64,000 bases of DNA from Bacteroidia bacterium (GTDB taxonomy: Bacteria; Bacteroidota; Bacteroidia; B-17B0; Aurantibacillaceae), in assembly GCA_018000995.1 (NCBI GenBank), contig JAGNIU010000010.1, positions 1 through 64,000 of the forward strand. The letters are read 5' to 3'. Each line of letters opens with the position of its first letter. The stretch's first letter is position 1. A program made the translations under genes and the position numbers. Positions 40,525 to 49,673 of the stretch are shown piece by piece. The notes under the pieces are model-generated. The model was not told the DNA's origin, did not search any database, and saw only the letters and a program-made list of their open reading frames with translations.

Positions 40525-41943
40525 GTGTCAGACAAAAAAACATATTTCAATTCTATAGCACAAAAGCGTAAAAAGCGTGCAGTGAGTTCTTATTATTGGA
40601 ATGAGATTAGTAATTACTGTAAGTATTTTTCGCACGAAGATTCATCTGTTTTAGAAGTTGGTTGTGGAAGTGGTGATCTATTAGCTACTATTGAAGGCTC
40701 ACGCAAAGTGGGAATTGATTTTAGTGAAGAATACATTGCCTGGGCTAAAGAAAAACATCAAGGAAAAAATATTGAGTTTTTACAAATGGATGCCAATGAA
40801 ATTAAATTGAATGAGAAATTCGATTTAATCATCATCAGTAACTTAATTGGCTTTGTCGACGATATTCAGAATGTATTTGAACAGGTAAAAAAAGTCTCTC
40901 ACCCTAATACCAAAGTAATTGTTCAATATTACAATTCACTTTGGGAGCCGGTTATAAAATTTGCAGAGCTTATTAGTCTAAAGAAAAAGACACCAACTCA
41001 AAACTGGCTAAACTCGCGTGACATCAACAATTTATTATTTGTGTCGGGATTTGATGTTTACAGAAACACTAAACGATTAATTTTCCCTTTATGGTTCCCT
41101 ATTCTATCGTTTATCTTAAACCGTTACTTAGCAAAGTTTCCGTTTTTCAGATTCTTTAGTTTAAACCTTTACAGTTTCGCAAAACCTCTTCCTGAAAACA
41201 ACGAAGCTGAATACGCAACTAAATATTCAACAACGGTTGTTATCCCTGCACGTAATGAAAGCGGTAATATCGAAAACGCCATTACTCGTCTGCCTAAATT
41301 TGGTAAGCACGTTGAAATTATTTTTATTGAAGGAAACAGTACTGATGATACTTGGGAAAAGATTCAGGAAATTCAGAAAAAGTATTCAGCTACACACGAT
41401 ATTAAAATTGGCCAGCAAAAAGGAAAAGGAAAAGCTGATGCTGTTCGTGAAGGCTACAAAATTGCAACCGGTGATATTTTAATGATTTTAGATGCCGACT
41501 TAACTGTGCCGCCTGAAGATATTCCTAAATTCTACAATGCTATTGCCAGCAGTAAAGGTGATTTTATTAATGGCACTCGTTTAGTTTACCCGATGGATAA
41601 GGAAGCAATGCGTTTCTTAAATTATTTAGGAAATCATTTCTTTAGCTGGGCGTTCACTTGGTTACTAGAACAACGCTTTAAAGATACTTTATGCGGAACG
41701 AAAGTAATGTTCAGAAACGATTACATTAAACTTACTAAGAACAGAAAGTATTTTGGCGAGTTCGATCCGTTCGGAGATTTTGATTTATTATTCGGTGCTC
41801 ACAAATTAAATTTAAAGATTGTTGAAGTTCCTATCCGCTACCGTGAGCGTACATATGGTACCACAAACATTTCCCGCTTCAAACATGGCGTTATTTTATT
41901 ACGCATGTGTGCATTTGCTTCCCGTAAATGTAAGTTTATTTAA
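40525..41943 (+). CDS. Methyltransferase-glycosyltransferase (GT2) fusion protein
   Basis: The 472-residue protein starts with GTG. Residues 1-200 form a SAM methyltransferase ('SSVLEVGCGSGDLLATIEGSRKVGIDFSEEYI'). Residues 230-472 form a family 2 glycosyltransferase with 'TVVIPARNESGNIENAI', 'GKGKADAVREGYKIATGDILMILDADLTVPPEDIPKF' (DAD metal site) and 'LCGTKVMFRNDYI', akin to dolichol-phosphate-mannose/polyprenyl-P sugar synthases. It lies 3 nt after the previous gene. The fusion suggests both reactions act on one lipid- or glycan-linked product. Its stop overlaps the convergent EEP-family gene by 8 nt. Confidence 0.88.
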   Translation: MSDKKTYFNSIAQKRKKRAVSSYYWNEISNYCKYFSHEDSSVLEVGCGSGDLLATIEGSRKVGIDFSEEYIAWAKEKHQGKNIEFLQMDANEIKLNEKFDLIIISNLIGFVDDIQNVFEQVKKVSHPNTKVIVQYYNSLWEPVIKFAELISLKKKTPTQNWLNSRDINNLLFVSGFDVYRNTKRLIFPLWFPILSFILNRYLAKFPFFRFFSLNLYSFAKPLPENNEAEYATKYSTTVVIPARNESGNIENAITRLPKFGKHVEIIFIEGNSTDDTWEKIQEIQKKYSATHDIKIGQQKGKGKADAVREGYKIATGDILMILDADLTVPPEDIPKFYNAIASSKGDFINGTRLVYPMDKEAMRFLNYLGNHFFSWAFTWLLEQRFKDTLCGTKVMFRNDYIKLTKNRKYFGEFDPFGDFDLLFGAHKLNLKIVEVPIRYRERTYGTTNISRFKHGVILLRMCAFASRKCKFI

Positions 41944-43051
41944 TCTTCAGATAAGCTGTAATAGGAAAGTGATCCGTGAAGGTTTCTTCACTTCGTGTAA
42001 ACTGAGTACATTTTAAATCTTTACTGTGAAAAATATAATCAATTCTGAATTGAGGGAATTTTCCGGCGTAGGTCCTTCCCAATCCACTCCCCTTTTCAAT
42101 AAACGTATCCTTTAAATCTTCAGAAATTAAATTATACGCGTAAGAGCCCGGTGTATCATTAAAATCGCCACATAGAATAATTTTATACCTGCAATTTTTT
42201 ATACTGGCATGAATCAATTCAGCCTGATCAGCGCGTTTCACAAAGGCACGTTTTAAACTGCGTAAAATACTTTTAGAATTTTCTAACTCGTCTTTCGCGT
42301 CATTGTTATCCTGTAGATCGCCTACGAACGTATAATCTTTTTTACTAAAATGAATGGATTGCAAATGCATATTATAAATACGGACAGTGTCCCTTTTAAT
42401 CAATACATCAGTATAAATACAAATATTATTGGAACGGGTATTAAATATTATTTTTCCCTTGTTCACGATAGGATATTTTGAAAAGGTTGCGATACCAAAA
42501 TGATTATGTTTATGAGCAATTGAAGTATATTCTACATGATAATATTTAGTGTTCAGTGTGCTTAAAACTGTATCAATATTAAAATATTCTTTCATGGTGC
42601 TTGAATTATAAAATTCTTGAAGACATAATATATCCGGATTTATTTCCTCTAATTGATTTAATATATGCTGACGGGATTGCGCGTTCTTACTCCAATTGTA
42701 CAAATCAAACAACATACTATTGTAAGAGGTTACTTTAATATCATTATTGGAACCGGAGTTGCTAAAACTAAACTGCACATACCTGCGAACTGTAAAAAAA
42801 CACAGTAGAATTATGACTAAAGAAATTAAAGCTTCGCGTCTAAACTGACTTATCCAATAAATCACAAACAATAAATTTATTAATACGAGATAAGGAAATC
42901 CTAAACCAAAAAAAGCAATGAACCAAAACAAATGTGGTGAAATATATTTAGCAGAGGCAGAAACAAGAAGAGCGACAACAACAAAATAATTTAACCACAA
43001 AAGAATTCTGTTAAATAAAGAAAGTTCGCGGGATTGGCGAACTTTTACCAT
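41936..43051 (-). CDS. Membrane-anchored endonuclease/exonuclease/phosphatase family protein
   Basis: The 371-residue protein has three hydrophobic spans in the first 95 residues. An EEP domain follows: 'DIKVTSYNSMLFDLYNWSK' (Asn site), 'PDILCLQEFYNSS' (Glu metal ligand), 'KIILCGDFNDTPGSYAYNLI' (Asp/Asn) and 'RIDYIFHSKDLKC' plus 'TDHFPITAYL' (catalytic His). It would hydrolyse a phosphodiester, perhaps a lipid or nucleic acid; specificity is unknown. It ends the leftward aroC-to-EEP run, 43 nt after the map gene. Confidence 0.85.
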   Translation of the reverse strand: MVKVRQSRELSLFNRILLWLNYFVVVALLVSASAKYISPHLFWFIAFFGLGFPYLVLINLLFVIYWISQFRREALISLVIILLCFFTVRRYVQFSFSNSGSNNDIKVTSYNSMLFDLYNWSKNAQSRQHILNQLEEINPDILCLQEFYNSSTMKEYFNIDTVLSTLNTKYYHVEYTSIAHKHNHFGIATFSKYPIVNKGKIIFNTRSNNICIYTDVLIKRDTVRIYNMHLQSIHFSKKDYTFVGDLQDNNDAKDELENSKSILRSLKRAFVKRADQAELIHASIKNCRYKIILCGDFNDTPGSYAYNLISEDLKDTFIEKGSGLGRTYAGKFPQFRIDYIFHSKDLKCTQFTRSEETFTDHFPITAYLKIK

Positions 43052-43094
43052 TTGCCGTAACTCCGACGCAGATATATTCTTGAAAATTGAGATT

Positions 43095-43874
43095 TTAAAT
43101 TTTTAATTTAAGCGCTTCTTCAACATAGGCAAACGTTGAAAGGATATCAGGCTTTCCGTCTACAATAGCCACATCATGTTCGAAATGCGCGCTTGGTAAA
43201 CCATCGGCCGTTACTATTGTCCAGCCATCATTTAATTGCTTTACGTTTTTCTTTCCTAAATTAATCATAGGTTCAATAGCGAATACCATTCCGTCCTTTA
43301 TTTTCGGACCATCACCTCTTTTTCCATAATTAGGAACTTCAGGGTCTTCGTGTAAACTTTTTCCAAGACCATGTCCAACTAATTCGCGAACTACTCCATA
43401 ACCGTTCTTTTCAGCGTGATTTTGTATGGCGTAACTAATATCACCAATTCGGTTACCGGCAATACATTGTTCTATTCCTTTGTATAAACTTTCTTTTGTT
43501 ACTTCTAATAATTTTTGGAGTTCAGGTTTAACAACACCAACCGCAAACGAATAAGCGTGATCACCATAAAAACCATTTTTCTTCACACCACAATCCACCG
43601 AAATAATATCACCTTCCTGTAAAGCTTTATCAGTTGGAATGCCATGTACAACTGCCTCATTAATCGAGATACATAATGTAGCAGGAAAACCACGATATCC
43701 CTTAAAAGCAGGAACGCCACCGTTATCACGGATAAATTCTTCAGCGATTTTATCAAGGAATTTTGGCGTAACACCGGGCTTTACTTCTTTTGCAACAATA
43801 CCTAATGTACGCGATACCATTAAGGCTGATTCGCGCATCAATTCAATTTCTTCTCTTGTTTTTATATAAATCAT
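43095..43874 (-). CDS. map: Type I methionine aminopeptidase
   Basis: The 259-residue enzyme carries the five metal ligands in order: 'ISVDCGVKKNGFYGDHAYSF' (two Asp), 'LVGHGLGKSLHEDPEVPNYG' (His), 'MVFAIEPMINLG' (Glu) and 'AHFEHDVAIVDGKP' (Glu). It removes N-terminal methionine from new proteins. The start overlaps the stop of the HAD gene by 4 bp. The length agrees with type I family members. It is part of the minus-strand run. Confidence 0.95.
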   Translation of the reverse strand: MIYIKTREEIELMRESALMVSRTLGIVAKEVKPGVTPKFLDKIAEEFIRDNGGVPAFKGYRGFPATLCISINEAVVHGIPTDKALQEGDIISVDCGVKKNGFYGDHAYSFAVGVVKPELQKLLEVTKESLYKGIEQCIAGNRIGDISYAIQNHAEKNGYGVVRELVGHGLGKSLHEDPEVPNYGKRGDGPKIKDGMVFAIEPMINLGKKNVKQLNDGWTIVTADGLPSAHFEHDVAIVDGKPDILSTFAYVEEALKLKI

Positions 43875-44335
43875 TTTCTACCTAAAAATCGTTTAAAGAA
43901 AGAAACTTCTTCTTTCGTGTAATTATTATGTGCATCAGGATTAACAACTGTATGAAAAAAATTACCGCCATCAGGATGTAACATTTGCCAGGTTTCACTC
44001 CAACCTCTAAATCCACCCACATTTCTGTCGTCAATAAAAATATCTGCATTTACTTTACGCGAAATTTTATCTGAAAATTCTTCTTCAGGATAATTTTTAT
44101 TCACTGCATAAAATTCAACTCCATTCTTTTTACAATACTCAACAGCTTCGTCCAACAAGGGACCACTTCTAAAAGTCCATAATATTAATTTATGTCCGCG
44201 CCCTTGTAATTCTTTTAGTGTGGCGAATGCAAATAACATTTCCTTTCCTATTTGAGGATAAGCATGTGTAACAATAGTTCCGTCGAAATCAACGGCTATT
44301 ACTTTACTATCTGCACTTATAAAACCTTCTGACAT
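43871..44335 (-). CDS. HAD-superfamily phosphatase-like protein (BT0820 type)
   Basis: The 154-residue product has HAD motif I 'VIAVDFDGTIVT', motif II region 'HKLILWTFRSGPLLDEAVEYCKKNGVEF' and motif III/IV 'FIDDRNVGG'. The compact form without a cap domain resembles the Bacteroides BT0820 group. It would dephosphorylate a small metabolite, identity unknown. It overlaps map by ATGA and follows gpmA with a 1-nt gap, so these three form a tight unit. Confidence 0.82.
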   Translation of the reverse strand: MSEGFISADSKVIAVDFDGTIVTHAYPQIGKEMLFAFATLKELQGRGHKLILWTFRSGPLLDEAVEYCKKNGVEFYAVNKNYPEEEFSDKISRKVNADIFIDDRNVGGFRGWSETWQMLHPDGGNFFHTVVNPDAHNNYTKEEVSFFKRFLGRK

Positions 44336-44336
44336 A

Positions 44337-44942
44337 TTATAAATTCTTAGCTGAGATTACTTTTAAATCCTTATCCAATTCGTAAATACGGGGCACGCCT
44401 GTTCCAATTTCAAATTCTAATATTTGTGCCGGCGTCATTTTTTCTAAATACATGATTAAAGCGCGTAAACTATTTCCATGCGCTGCAATTACAATATTTT
44501 TTCCTTCTTTCAATTTAGGAATAATTTCACTCTCAAAATACGGAATAACACGTGCTGCTGTATCTTTTAAACTTTCTCCATTCGGAGGGGGCACATCAAA
44601 ACTTCTTCTCCAAATTTTCACTTGCTCTTCGCCATACTTTGCAACTGTATCTGCTTTGTTCAATCCTTGCAAATCACCATACATGCGTTCATTCAACGCT
44701 TTGTTATAATTTGGCGTTAACGGTTTATGTCCTGAAGTTTCTAAAGCAATCTTCAACGTGTTTTGCGCTCGTTTTAAATCAGAGGCATAAGCATAATCAA
44801 AAGTGAAGCCTTTTAATTTTTCTCCGGCTGCTTTTGCTTCCTCAACACCTTTTGGCGTTAATTCCACATCCACCCATCCGGTAAATTTATTTTCTAAATT
44901 CCAAACACTTTGTCCGTGACGAAATATAATCAGAGTAGCCAT
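44337..44942 (-). CDS. gpmA: 2,3-bisphosphoglycerate-dependent phosphoglycerate mutase
   Basis: The 201-residue enzyme is the dPGM form. '[28 protein letters not shown]' carries the catalytic histidine (about residue 9). '[46 protein letters not shown]' is the substrate loop, and '[19 protein letters not shown]' has the second histidine. It interconverts 3- and 2-phosphoglycerate in glycolysis. It is shorter than E. coli GpmA by about 50 residues at the C-terminus. It lies downstream of the spermidine-synthase-like gene after a 61-nt gap. Confidence 0.93.
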   Translation of the reverse strand: MATLIIFRHGQSVWNLENKFTGWVDVELTPKGVEEAKAAGEKLKGFTFDYAYASDLKRAQNTLKIALETSGHKPLTPNYNKALNERMYGDLQGLNKADTVAKYGEEQVKIWRRSFDVPPPNGESLKDTAARVIPYFESEIIPKLKEGKNIVIAAHGNSLRALIMYLEKMTPAQILEFEIGTGVPRIYELDKDLKVISAKNL

Positions 44943-45003
44943 AATAAATTCAAAAATTCAATGTTAATTTACAAGGCTAAATTTAAGAAGAATTTAGCTA
45001 ATC

Positions 45004-46467
45004 TTAATGGCCTGAATAGTAGTAAAGTATGTAATTTTTACGCCAGCTTTGATTGGCTAAAGCGTTATATCTCTCCAATACGGGGCGACCATCAGAATTC
45101 ACCAAATCTGTGGGTTTTACTTGAGGCTTTACCTCAAATTTCTTAACAATAGGTTCGCTTAAACTTGCAAAAAATACCAAATTCCGTTCGTCTTCCTTAT
45201 CTGAAGTAGCTGCTATTTTATAATTGAAGTCTGATTTTTTTAAGGTGTTTAATAAAATGGAAGTGCCTATTCCACGTTCGCCTTCCAAATAACCGTGCCA
45301 GTTGATGATGAGAGATGCGTTTGGCGACATCATTTTTTTTATTTTTTCAAGACTCTCCATCGTTAAAACGTGCGAAGGTTGTTCTTCAGCTTTAAAAATA
45401 TCAATCAGAATTAGATTATAAGTTTCGTTACATTGATTTATAAAATGACGGCCATCATCGTAAACTGAACTTACACTTTCATTTAAATTAAAATAGTTTT
45501 TCGCGACATCAATTATTCTCTCGTCTAATTCAACGCCTGTTACTTTAAATCCTTTTCTCACTAATAAATTTGAAGTTACTCCACCGCCAAGACCTAATAC
45601 CAAAGCATTACCACTTTCAACTGTATCAATATTAAAATCTAAAAGATTCACATAACCTGAGAGTGAATTTCCGGTACGCATATCCATTTCGGTTTGAACT
45701 ATGTTATTTACCAGTAATTTTCTTGTGGATGTCATGCCATCACCATTAATTTCTATGGTATCATCCAACACATTAATCTTCCCCAACATTCCATCCACTT
45801 CGTAAATACAATTTTTAAGAGGGGTTTTACTTGTGAATCCTAAAACAAGTAGCGCAACTAAAACAATTACGACGTTAAAGTTGTTTTTTTTTTGAGATAA
45901 TAAAATGAGTGATGAAGCTAACAGAAGAGCGAATACAATTAAGGTGGTATTTACTCCGAACATTGGTATTAAGAAAAATCCACATAAGAACGTAGAAATA
46001 ATTCCACCCACCGTTGAAATTGAATACACCAAACCACTTACTCTGCCCGACTCGTTACTATTCTCGGTTTGGATAGCAATAATTATTGGAGAAGCGGCTC
46101 CCATTAAAAACATTGGGAGAACTAAAAGTAAAACACTTGCCATAACAACAGCTGTGACCAAAGAGGCACTTAGTGCAATAGAAGCAAAAGCATTCGTAAT
46201 AATTGGCATAAAACCCATGTAGGCTGCTGATACTAATAAAATGGTAGCGAGAATTTTTGTTCTGTTTTCTTTCAGACTTAATTTTCCACCGTAAAAATAA
46301 CCTGCCGCTAAACTTCCTAAAGTAATAGCGATTACCGAAGCCCAAACATATAAACTACTCCCAAAATAAGGAGAGATTAATTTTGAACCGCAAAGTTCGG
46401 TTGCCATAACAGCAGCGCCTTCAAAGAAACTAATAACGTATATGGAATTACTTTTTTTCACCCTCAC
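45004..46467 (-). CDS. Fused membrane/spermidine synthase-like protein
   Basis: The 487-residue protein has an N-terminal half of six or more hydrophobic spans ('[14 protein letters not shown]', '[16 protein letters not shown]'), as in SpeE-like fused MFS proteins. The C-terminal half is a spermidine synthase-like SAM domain: '[37 protein letters not shown]', '[33 protein letters not shown]'. The aminopropyl-transfer Asp is partly conserved, so the true substrate is uncertain. It starts with GTG sharing bases with the aroC stop (GTGA), so it is coupled to aroC. Confidence 0.83.
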   Translation of the reverse strand: MRVKKSNSIYVISFFEGAAVMATELCGSKLISPYFGSSLYVWASVIAITLGSLAAGYFYGGKLSLKENRTKILATILLVSAAYMGFMPIITNAFASIALSASLVTAVVMASVLLLVLPMFLMGAASPIIIAIQTENSNESGRVSGLVYSISTVGGIISTFLCGFFLIPMFGVNTTLIVFALLLASSLILLSQKKNNFNVVIVLVALLVLGFTSKTPLKNCIYEVDGMLGKINVLDDTIEINGDGMTSTRKLLVNNIVQTEMDMRTGNSLSGYVNLLDFNIDTVESGNALVLGLGGGVTSNLLVRKGFKVTGVELDERIIDVAKNYFNLNESVSSVYDDGRHFINQCNETYNLILIDIFKAEEQPSHVLTMESLEKIKKMMSPNASLIINWHGYLEGERGIGTSILLNTLKKSDFNYKIAATSDKEDERNLVFFASLSEPIVKKFEVKPQVKPTDLVNSDGRPVLERYNALANQSWRKNYILYYYSGH

Positions 46468-47540
46468 AGTTTTGAAACACGTGAACGTAATAAATGATCA
46501 ACTAACACTAAAGCCGCCATGTTTTCTACAATAGGAACTGCACGAGGTAAAACACATGGATCGTGTCTGCCTTTTCCTTCTAAATCAACTTCTTCTCCTT
46601 TTGCATTCACACTTTTTTGAGATTGCATAACAGTAGCAACAGGTTTAAAAGCAACGTTGAAATAAATATCTTGTCCGTTACTTATACCACCTTGTACTCC
46701 ACCACTGTTATTTGTCTTCGTAGAAATTTCTTTTCCACTTTCAAAAATATCATTTAGTTCAGATCCATAAGAATTTATGGCGTGAAAACCTGCGCCGTAT
46801 TCAAAACCTTTCACCGCATTAATACTTAACATTGCTTTTCCTAAATCGGCATGCAATTTATCAAATACAGGTTCGCCTAATCCAATTGGAGTTCCTTTTA
46901 TAACACAAGAAATAATTCCACCAACAGTATTCCCTCCTTTACGGGTTTCTTCAATTAAAGAAATCATTTTGTTGGCCGTAGTTTCATCCGGACAACGAAT
47001 AATATTGGATTCTGTTTTTGATAAATCCAATTTTGAATATGGGATTGTAAGTTTCACATCCTTAACACAACTTACATAAGCCTGAATAGAAATATTACTT
47101 TGTTTTAAAATCAATTTAGCAATTGCTCCACCAACAATACGGCAAGCTGTTTCTCTTGCACTACTTCTTCCTCCGCCTTTATAATCGCGGATGCCATATT
47201 TTGTTTCGTAAGTAAAATCAGCGTGGCTTGGACGAAAAACATCTTTTAAATGTTCGTAATCGCCACTCTTTTGATTTTCGTTAGGAATAATAAATCCAAT
47301 TGGAGTTCCTGCAGTTTTTCCTTCAAAAATGCCTGATAAAAACTGAACTTTATCGCTCTCTTTACGTTGAGTTGTGATATGAGATTGTCCGGGCTTGCGG
47401 CGGTCTAATTCATTCTGAATAAAGTCAAAATCAATACTTAAACCGGCAGGACAACCATCAATAATGCCACCGATAGCCTCGCCGTGACTCTCGCCAAAGG
47501 TGGTTAGTTTAAATACTTGTCCAAATGAATTGCCTGACAT
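46464..47540 (-). CDS. aroC: Chorismate synthase
   Basis: The 358-residue enzyme carries the family motifs '[20 protein letters not shown]', '[24 protein letters not shown]' and '[24 protein letters not shown]', and near the C-terminus '[21 protein letters not shown]'. It converts EPSP to chorismate using reduced FMN, the last shared step of aromatic biosynthesis. Its stop overlaps the start of the spermidine-synthase-like gene. A TAATTTTG -7 motif (47553-47546 on the minus strand) ends 5 nt before its ATG. Confidence 0.97.
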   Translation of the reverse strand: MSGNSFGQVFKLTTFGESHGEAIGGIIDGCPAGLSIDFDFIQNELDRRKPGQSHITTQRKESDKVQFLSGIFEGKTAGTPIGFIIPNENQKSGDYEHLKDVFRPSHADFTYETKYGIRDYKGGGRSSARETACRIVGGAIAKLILKQSNISIQAYVSCVKDVKLTIPYSKLDLSKTESNIIRCPDETTANKMISLIEETRKGGNTVGGIISCVIKGTPIGLGEPVFDKLHADLGKAMLSINAVKGFEYGAGFHAINSYGSELNDIFESGKEISTKTNNSGGVQGGISNGQDIYFNVAFKPVATVMQSQKSVNAKGEEVDLEGKGRHDPCVLPRAVPIVENMAALVLVDHLLRSRVSKL

Positions 47541-47545
47541 AGAGA

Positions 47546-47553
47546 CAAAATTA
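47546..47553 (-). promoter_or_regulatory. -7 promoter motif TAATTTTG for aroC
   Basis: Read on the minus strand the octamer fits TAnnTTTG and ends 5 nt before the aroC start at 47540, another possible leaderless arrangement. Confidence 0.4.
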
Positions 47554-47688
47554 AGAATTTAATCCGTAGGATTTACTTTAATTCTAGAGTTATAGAAGCA
47601 ATATCAGACGTTCCTAAGTTTACCAGAATAAAAATCCAACGGATTAGAGAACTAAGAATGAAGAATTTATTACATTTATAACCAGAAT

Positions 47689-48936
47689 ATGAGCAAGCTT
47701 CTGATTAAAAATATTAAGTCTTTGGTACAAACACGCGAAACCAACGTAACTAAGGTTTGTGGTAAGGATATGAGCGTTTTACCTTGTATTGAAGACGCAT
47801 GGCTAGCTATTGATAATGGTTTAATTGCTGATTTTGGGAAGATGGAAGATTTCCCAGGAATTACCGATTGGAAAGATTTGGAAGTAATTGATGCCTCCGG
47901 AAAATTAGTTCTGCCCTGTTATGCCGATAGCCATACCCATATAGTTTACGCCGGTAACCGCGAAAGCGAATTTGTTGATAGGATAAATGGTTTGTCATAT
48001 GAAGAAATTGCAAAACGTGGTGGTGGTATTTTAAATTCAGCCAAAAAATTAAGAGAGACCAGCGAAGATGATTTGTTTGAGCAATCACTCGTTCGTTTTA
48101 ATGAAATAATTTCACAAGGCACAGGCGCAGTTGAAATAAAAAGTGGTTACGGATTAAATTTAGAATCTGAATTAAAAATTCTCCGCGTTATAAAACGCTT
48201 GAAGGATTTAAATATTATTCCTGTAAAAGCTACTTTTTTAGGAGCACACGCTTTGCCTTCTGAATTTAAAGATAACAAGAAAGGTTATATTGATCTAATC
48301 ATCAACGAAATGTTACCTGCTATTGCCAAAGAAAAATTAGCGGATTACATTGATGTATTTTGTGAGAAAAATTATTTCTCCGCCGAAGAAACCAAAGAAA
48401 TTTTATTGGCAGGTTTAAAACACGGACTAACACCGAAAGTTCACGCTGAACAATTAAGTCACAGTAACGGAATCAAAACTGCTGTTGAATGCAAAGCAAT
48501 AAGTGTTGACCATTTAGAATTTTGTAATGATGACGATATTGCAATTTTAAAAAACAGCAATACAATGCCCACTATTTTACCCGGCGCAGCTTTCTTTTTA
48601 AATTTACAATTACCGCCTGCTCGTAAAATGATTGATGCAGGTTTAGCAATAGCATTTGCGAGCGATTACAATCCGGGAAGTAGTCCGAGTGGTAACATGA
48701 ATTTTATGATGAGTTTAGGTTGTATTGATTACAAATTAAATCCTGAAGAAGTTATTAATGCTTCAACAATAAATTCAGCTTACGCAATGGACTTAACTAA
48801 AGAAGTAGGAAGTATTACTATTGGTAAAAAAGCAAATATCTTCATCACAAAACCAATAGCAAGTTACGGCTATATCCCCTACGCTTTTGGAAGCAGTTTA
48901 ATTGAAACTGTAATAATTAACGGCGCGAAGTTTTAA
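47689..48936 (+). CDS. hutI: Imidazolonepropionase
   Basis: The 415-residue amidohydrolase has the metal site 'VLPCYADSHTHIVYAGNRESEFVDR' near residue 85. 'GTGAVEIKSGYGLNLESELKILRVI', 'HALPSEFK', 'KVHAEQLSHSNGIKTAVE', 'SVDHLEF' and 'FASDYNPGSSPSGNMNFMMSLGC' complete the pattern. It opens the imidazolone ring in histidine degradation. Other hut genes are not next to it. Its 3' end overlaps the convergent porin-like gene by 20 bp. Confidence 0.95.
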   Translation: MSKLLIKNIKSLVQTRETNVTKVCGKDMSVLPCIEDAWLAIDNGLIADFGKMEDFPGITDWKDLEVIDASGKLVLPCYADSHTHIVYAGNRESEFVDRINGLSYEEIAKRGGGILNSAKKLRETSEDDLFEQSLVRFNEIISQGTGAVEIKSGYGLNLESELKILRVIKRLKDLNIIPVKATFLGAHALPSEFKDNKKGYIDLIINEMLPAIAKEKLADYIDVFCEKNYFSAEETKEILLAGLKHGLTPKVHAEQLSHSNGIKTAVECKAISVDHLEFCNDDDIAILKNSNTMPTILPGAAFFLNLQLPPARKMIDAGLAIAFASDYNPGSSPSGNMNFMMSLGCIDYKLNPEEVINASTINSAYAMDLTKEVGSITIGKKANIFITKPIASYGYIPYAFGSSLIETVIINGAKF

Positions 48937-49627
48937 AGTAGTAGGAAATTCCTGTTTTGAGCGAATACCTCCAATACTTCCATCCAAACATAGAATTAAA
49001 ATAAATAGGCTCACTTCCACTATCATAAAAAAATAGCCTGATTTTTGATTTCTTTAGATTTAAATCGACCCCAAATCCTATTTGCCATGTCACGTCGAAT
49101 TTTTGATACTGATATCTTCTTCCTGACATCTCCTCTACCTTTCCATTTGTATAGGTTGTTCTTACATATGATTTAGCATCCAAAAAAAAGTTTGGCGAAA
49201 GCCCTGTCATGATATATGGTGAAATTTTTCCTTTCAATAAACAAAAATCCATATGAACTGGCAATAAAAGCCAATTCTCTACATGTCTACCACAAATGTT
49301 ACTTACTCCCTGAGGATTCCAAATTGGATTTGCATCCGGATAATCGTTATATGAACTACGTGCTTCTTCATAATGAAGTCCAAATACTAATGTGTGTTTC
49401 CTTCCAAAAGCATACATTGCATCAATTCCGACAGAATAAGAGTAATAATTGTTGTTTTTATTAACAGACACATAATTACTAAATCCATCTGGCTTATAAT
49501 AATGTCCAACGGCTGATAAAAAAGAGAAATTCGGACCAAAATACCATCCTTTAAGAGTATCCTTAACCTGCGAAAAAGAAAAGCAAGCAATAAATAATAG
49601 AACTATTATCAAATTCTTTGCTTTCAT
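48917..49627 (-). CDS. Exported outer-membrane beta-barrel-like protein
   Basis: The 236-residue protein has a signal peptide (MKAKNLIIVLLFIACFSFSQ). Alternating aromatic strands ('YYSYSVGIDAMYAFGRKHTLVFGLHYEEA', 'FDVTWQIGFGVDLNLKKSKIRLFFYD', ending 'YWRYSLKTGISYYF') suggest an 8-strand outer-membrane barrel of the PorT type. The C-terminus does not end in Phe, but the last strand is aromatic-rich. The function is unknown. It is a separate gene between hutI and tamB. Confidence 0.7.
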   Translation of the reverse strand: MKAKNLIIVLLFIACFSFSQVKDTLKGWYFGPNFSFLSAVGHYYKPDGFSNYVSVNKNNNYYSYSVGIDAMYAFGRKHTLVFGLHYEEARSSYNDYPDANPIWNPQGVSNICGRHVENWLLLPVHMDFCLLKGKISPYIMTGLSPNFFLDAKSYVRTTYTNGKVEEMSGRRYQYQKFDVTWQIGFGVDLNLKKSKIRLFFYDSGSEPIYFNSMFGWKYWRYSLKTGISYYFKTSRR

Positions 49628-49673
49628 GAAATTGAATTGCTATAGTAAATATACAAATTCTAATTCTAAAAAA

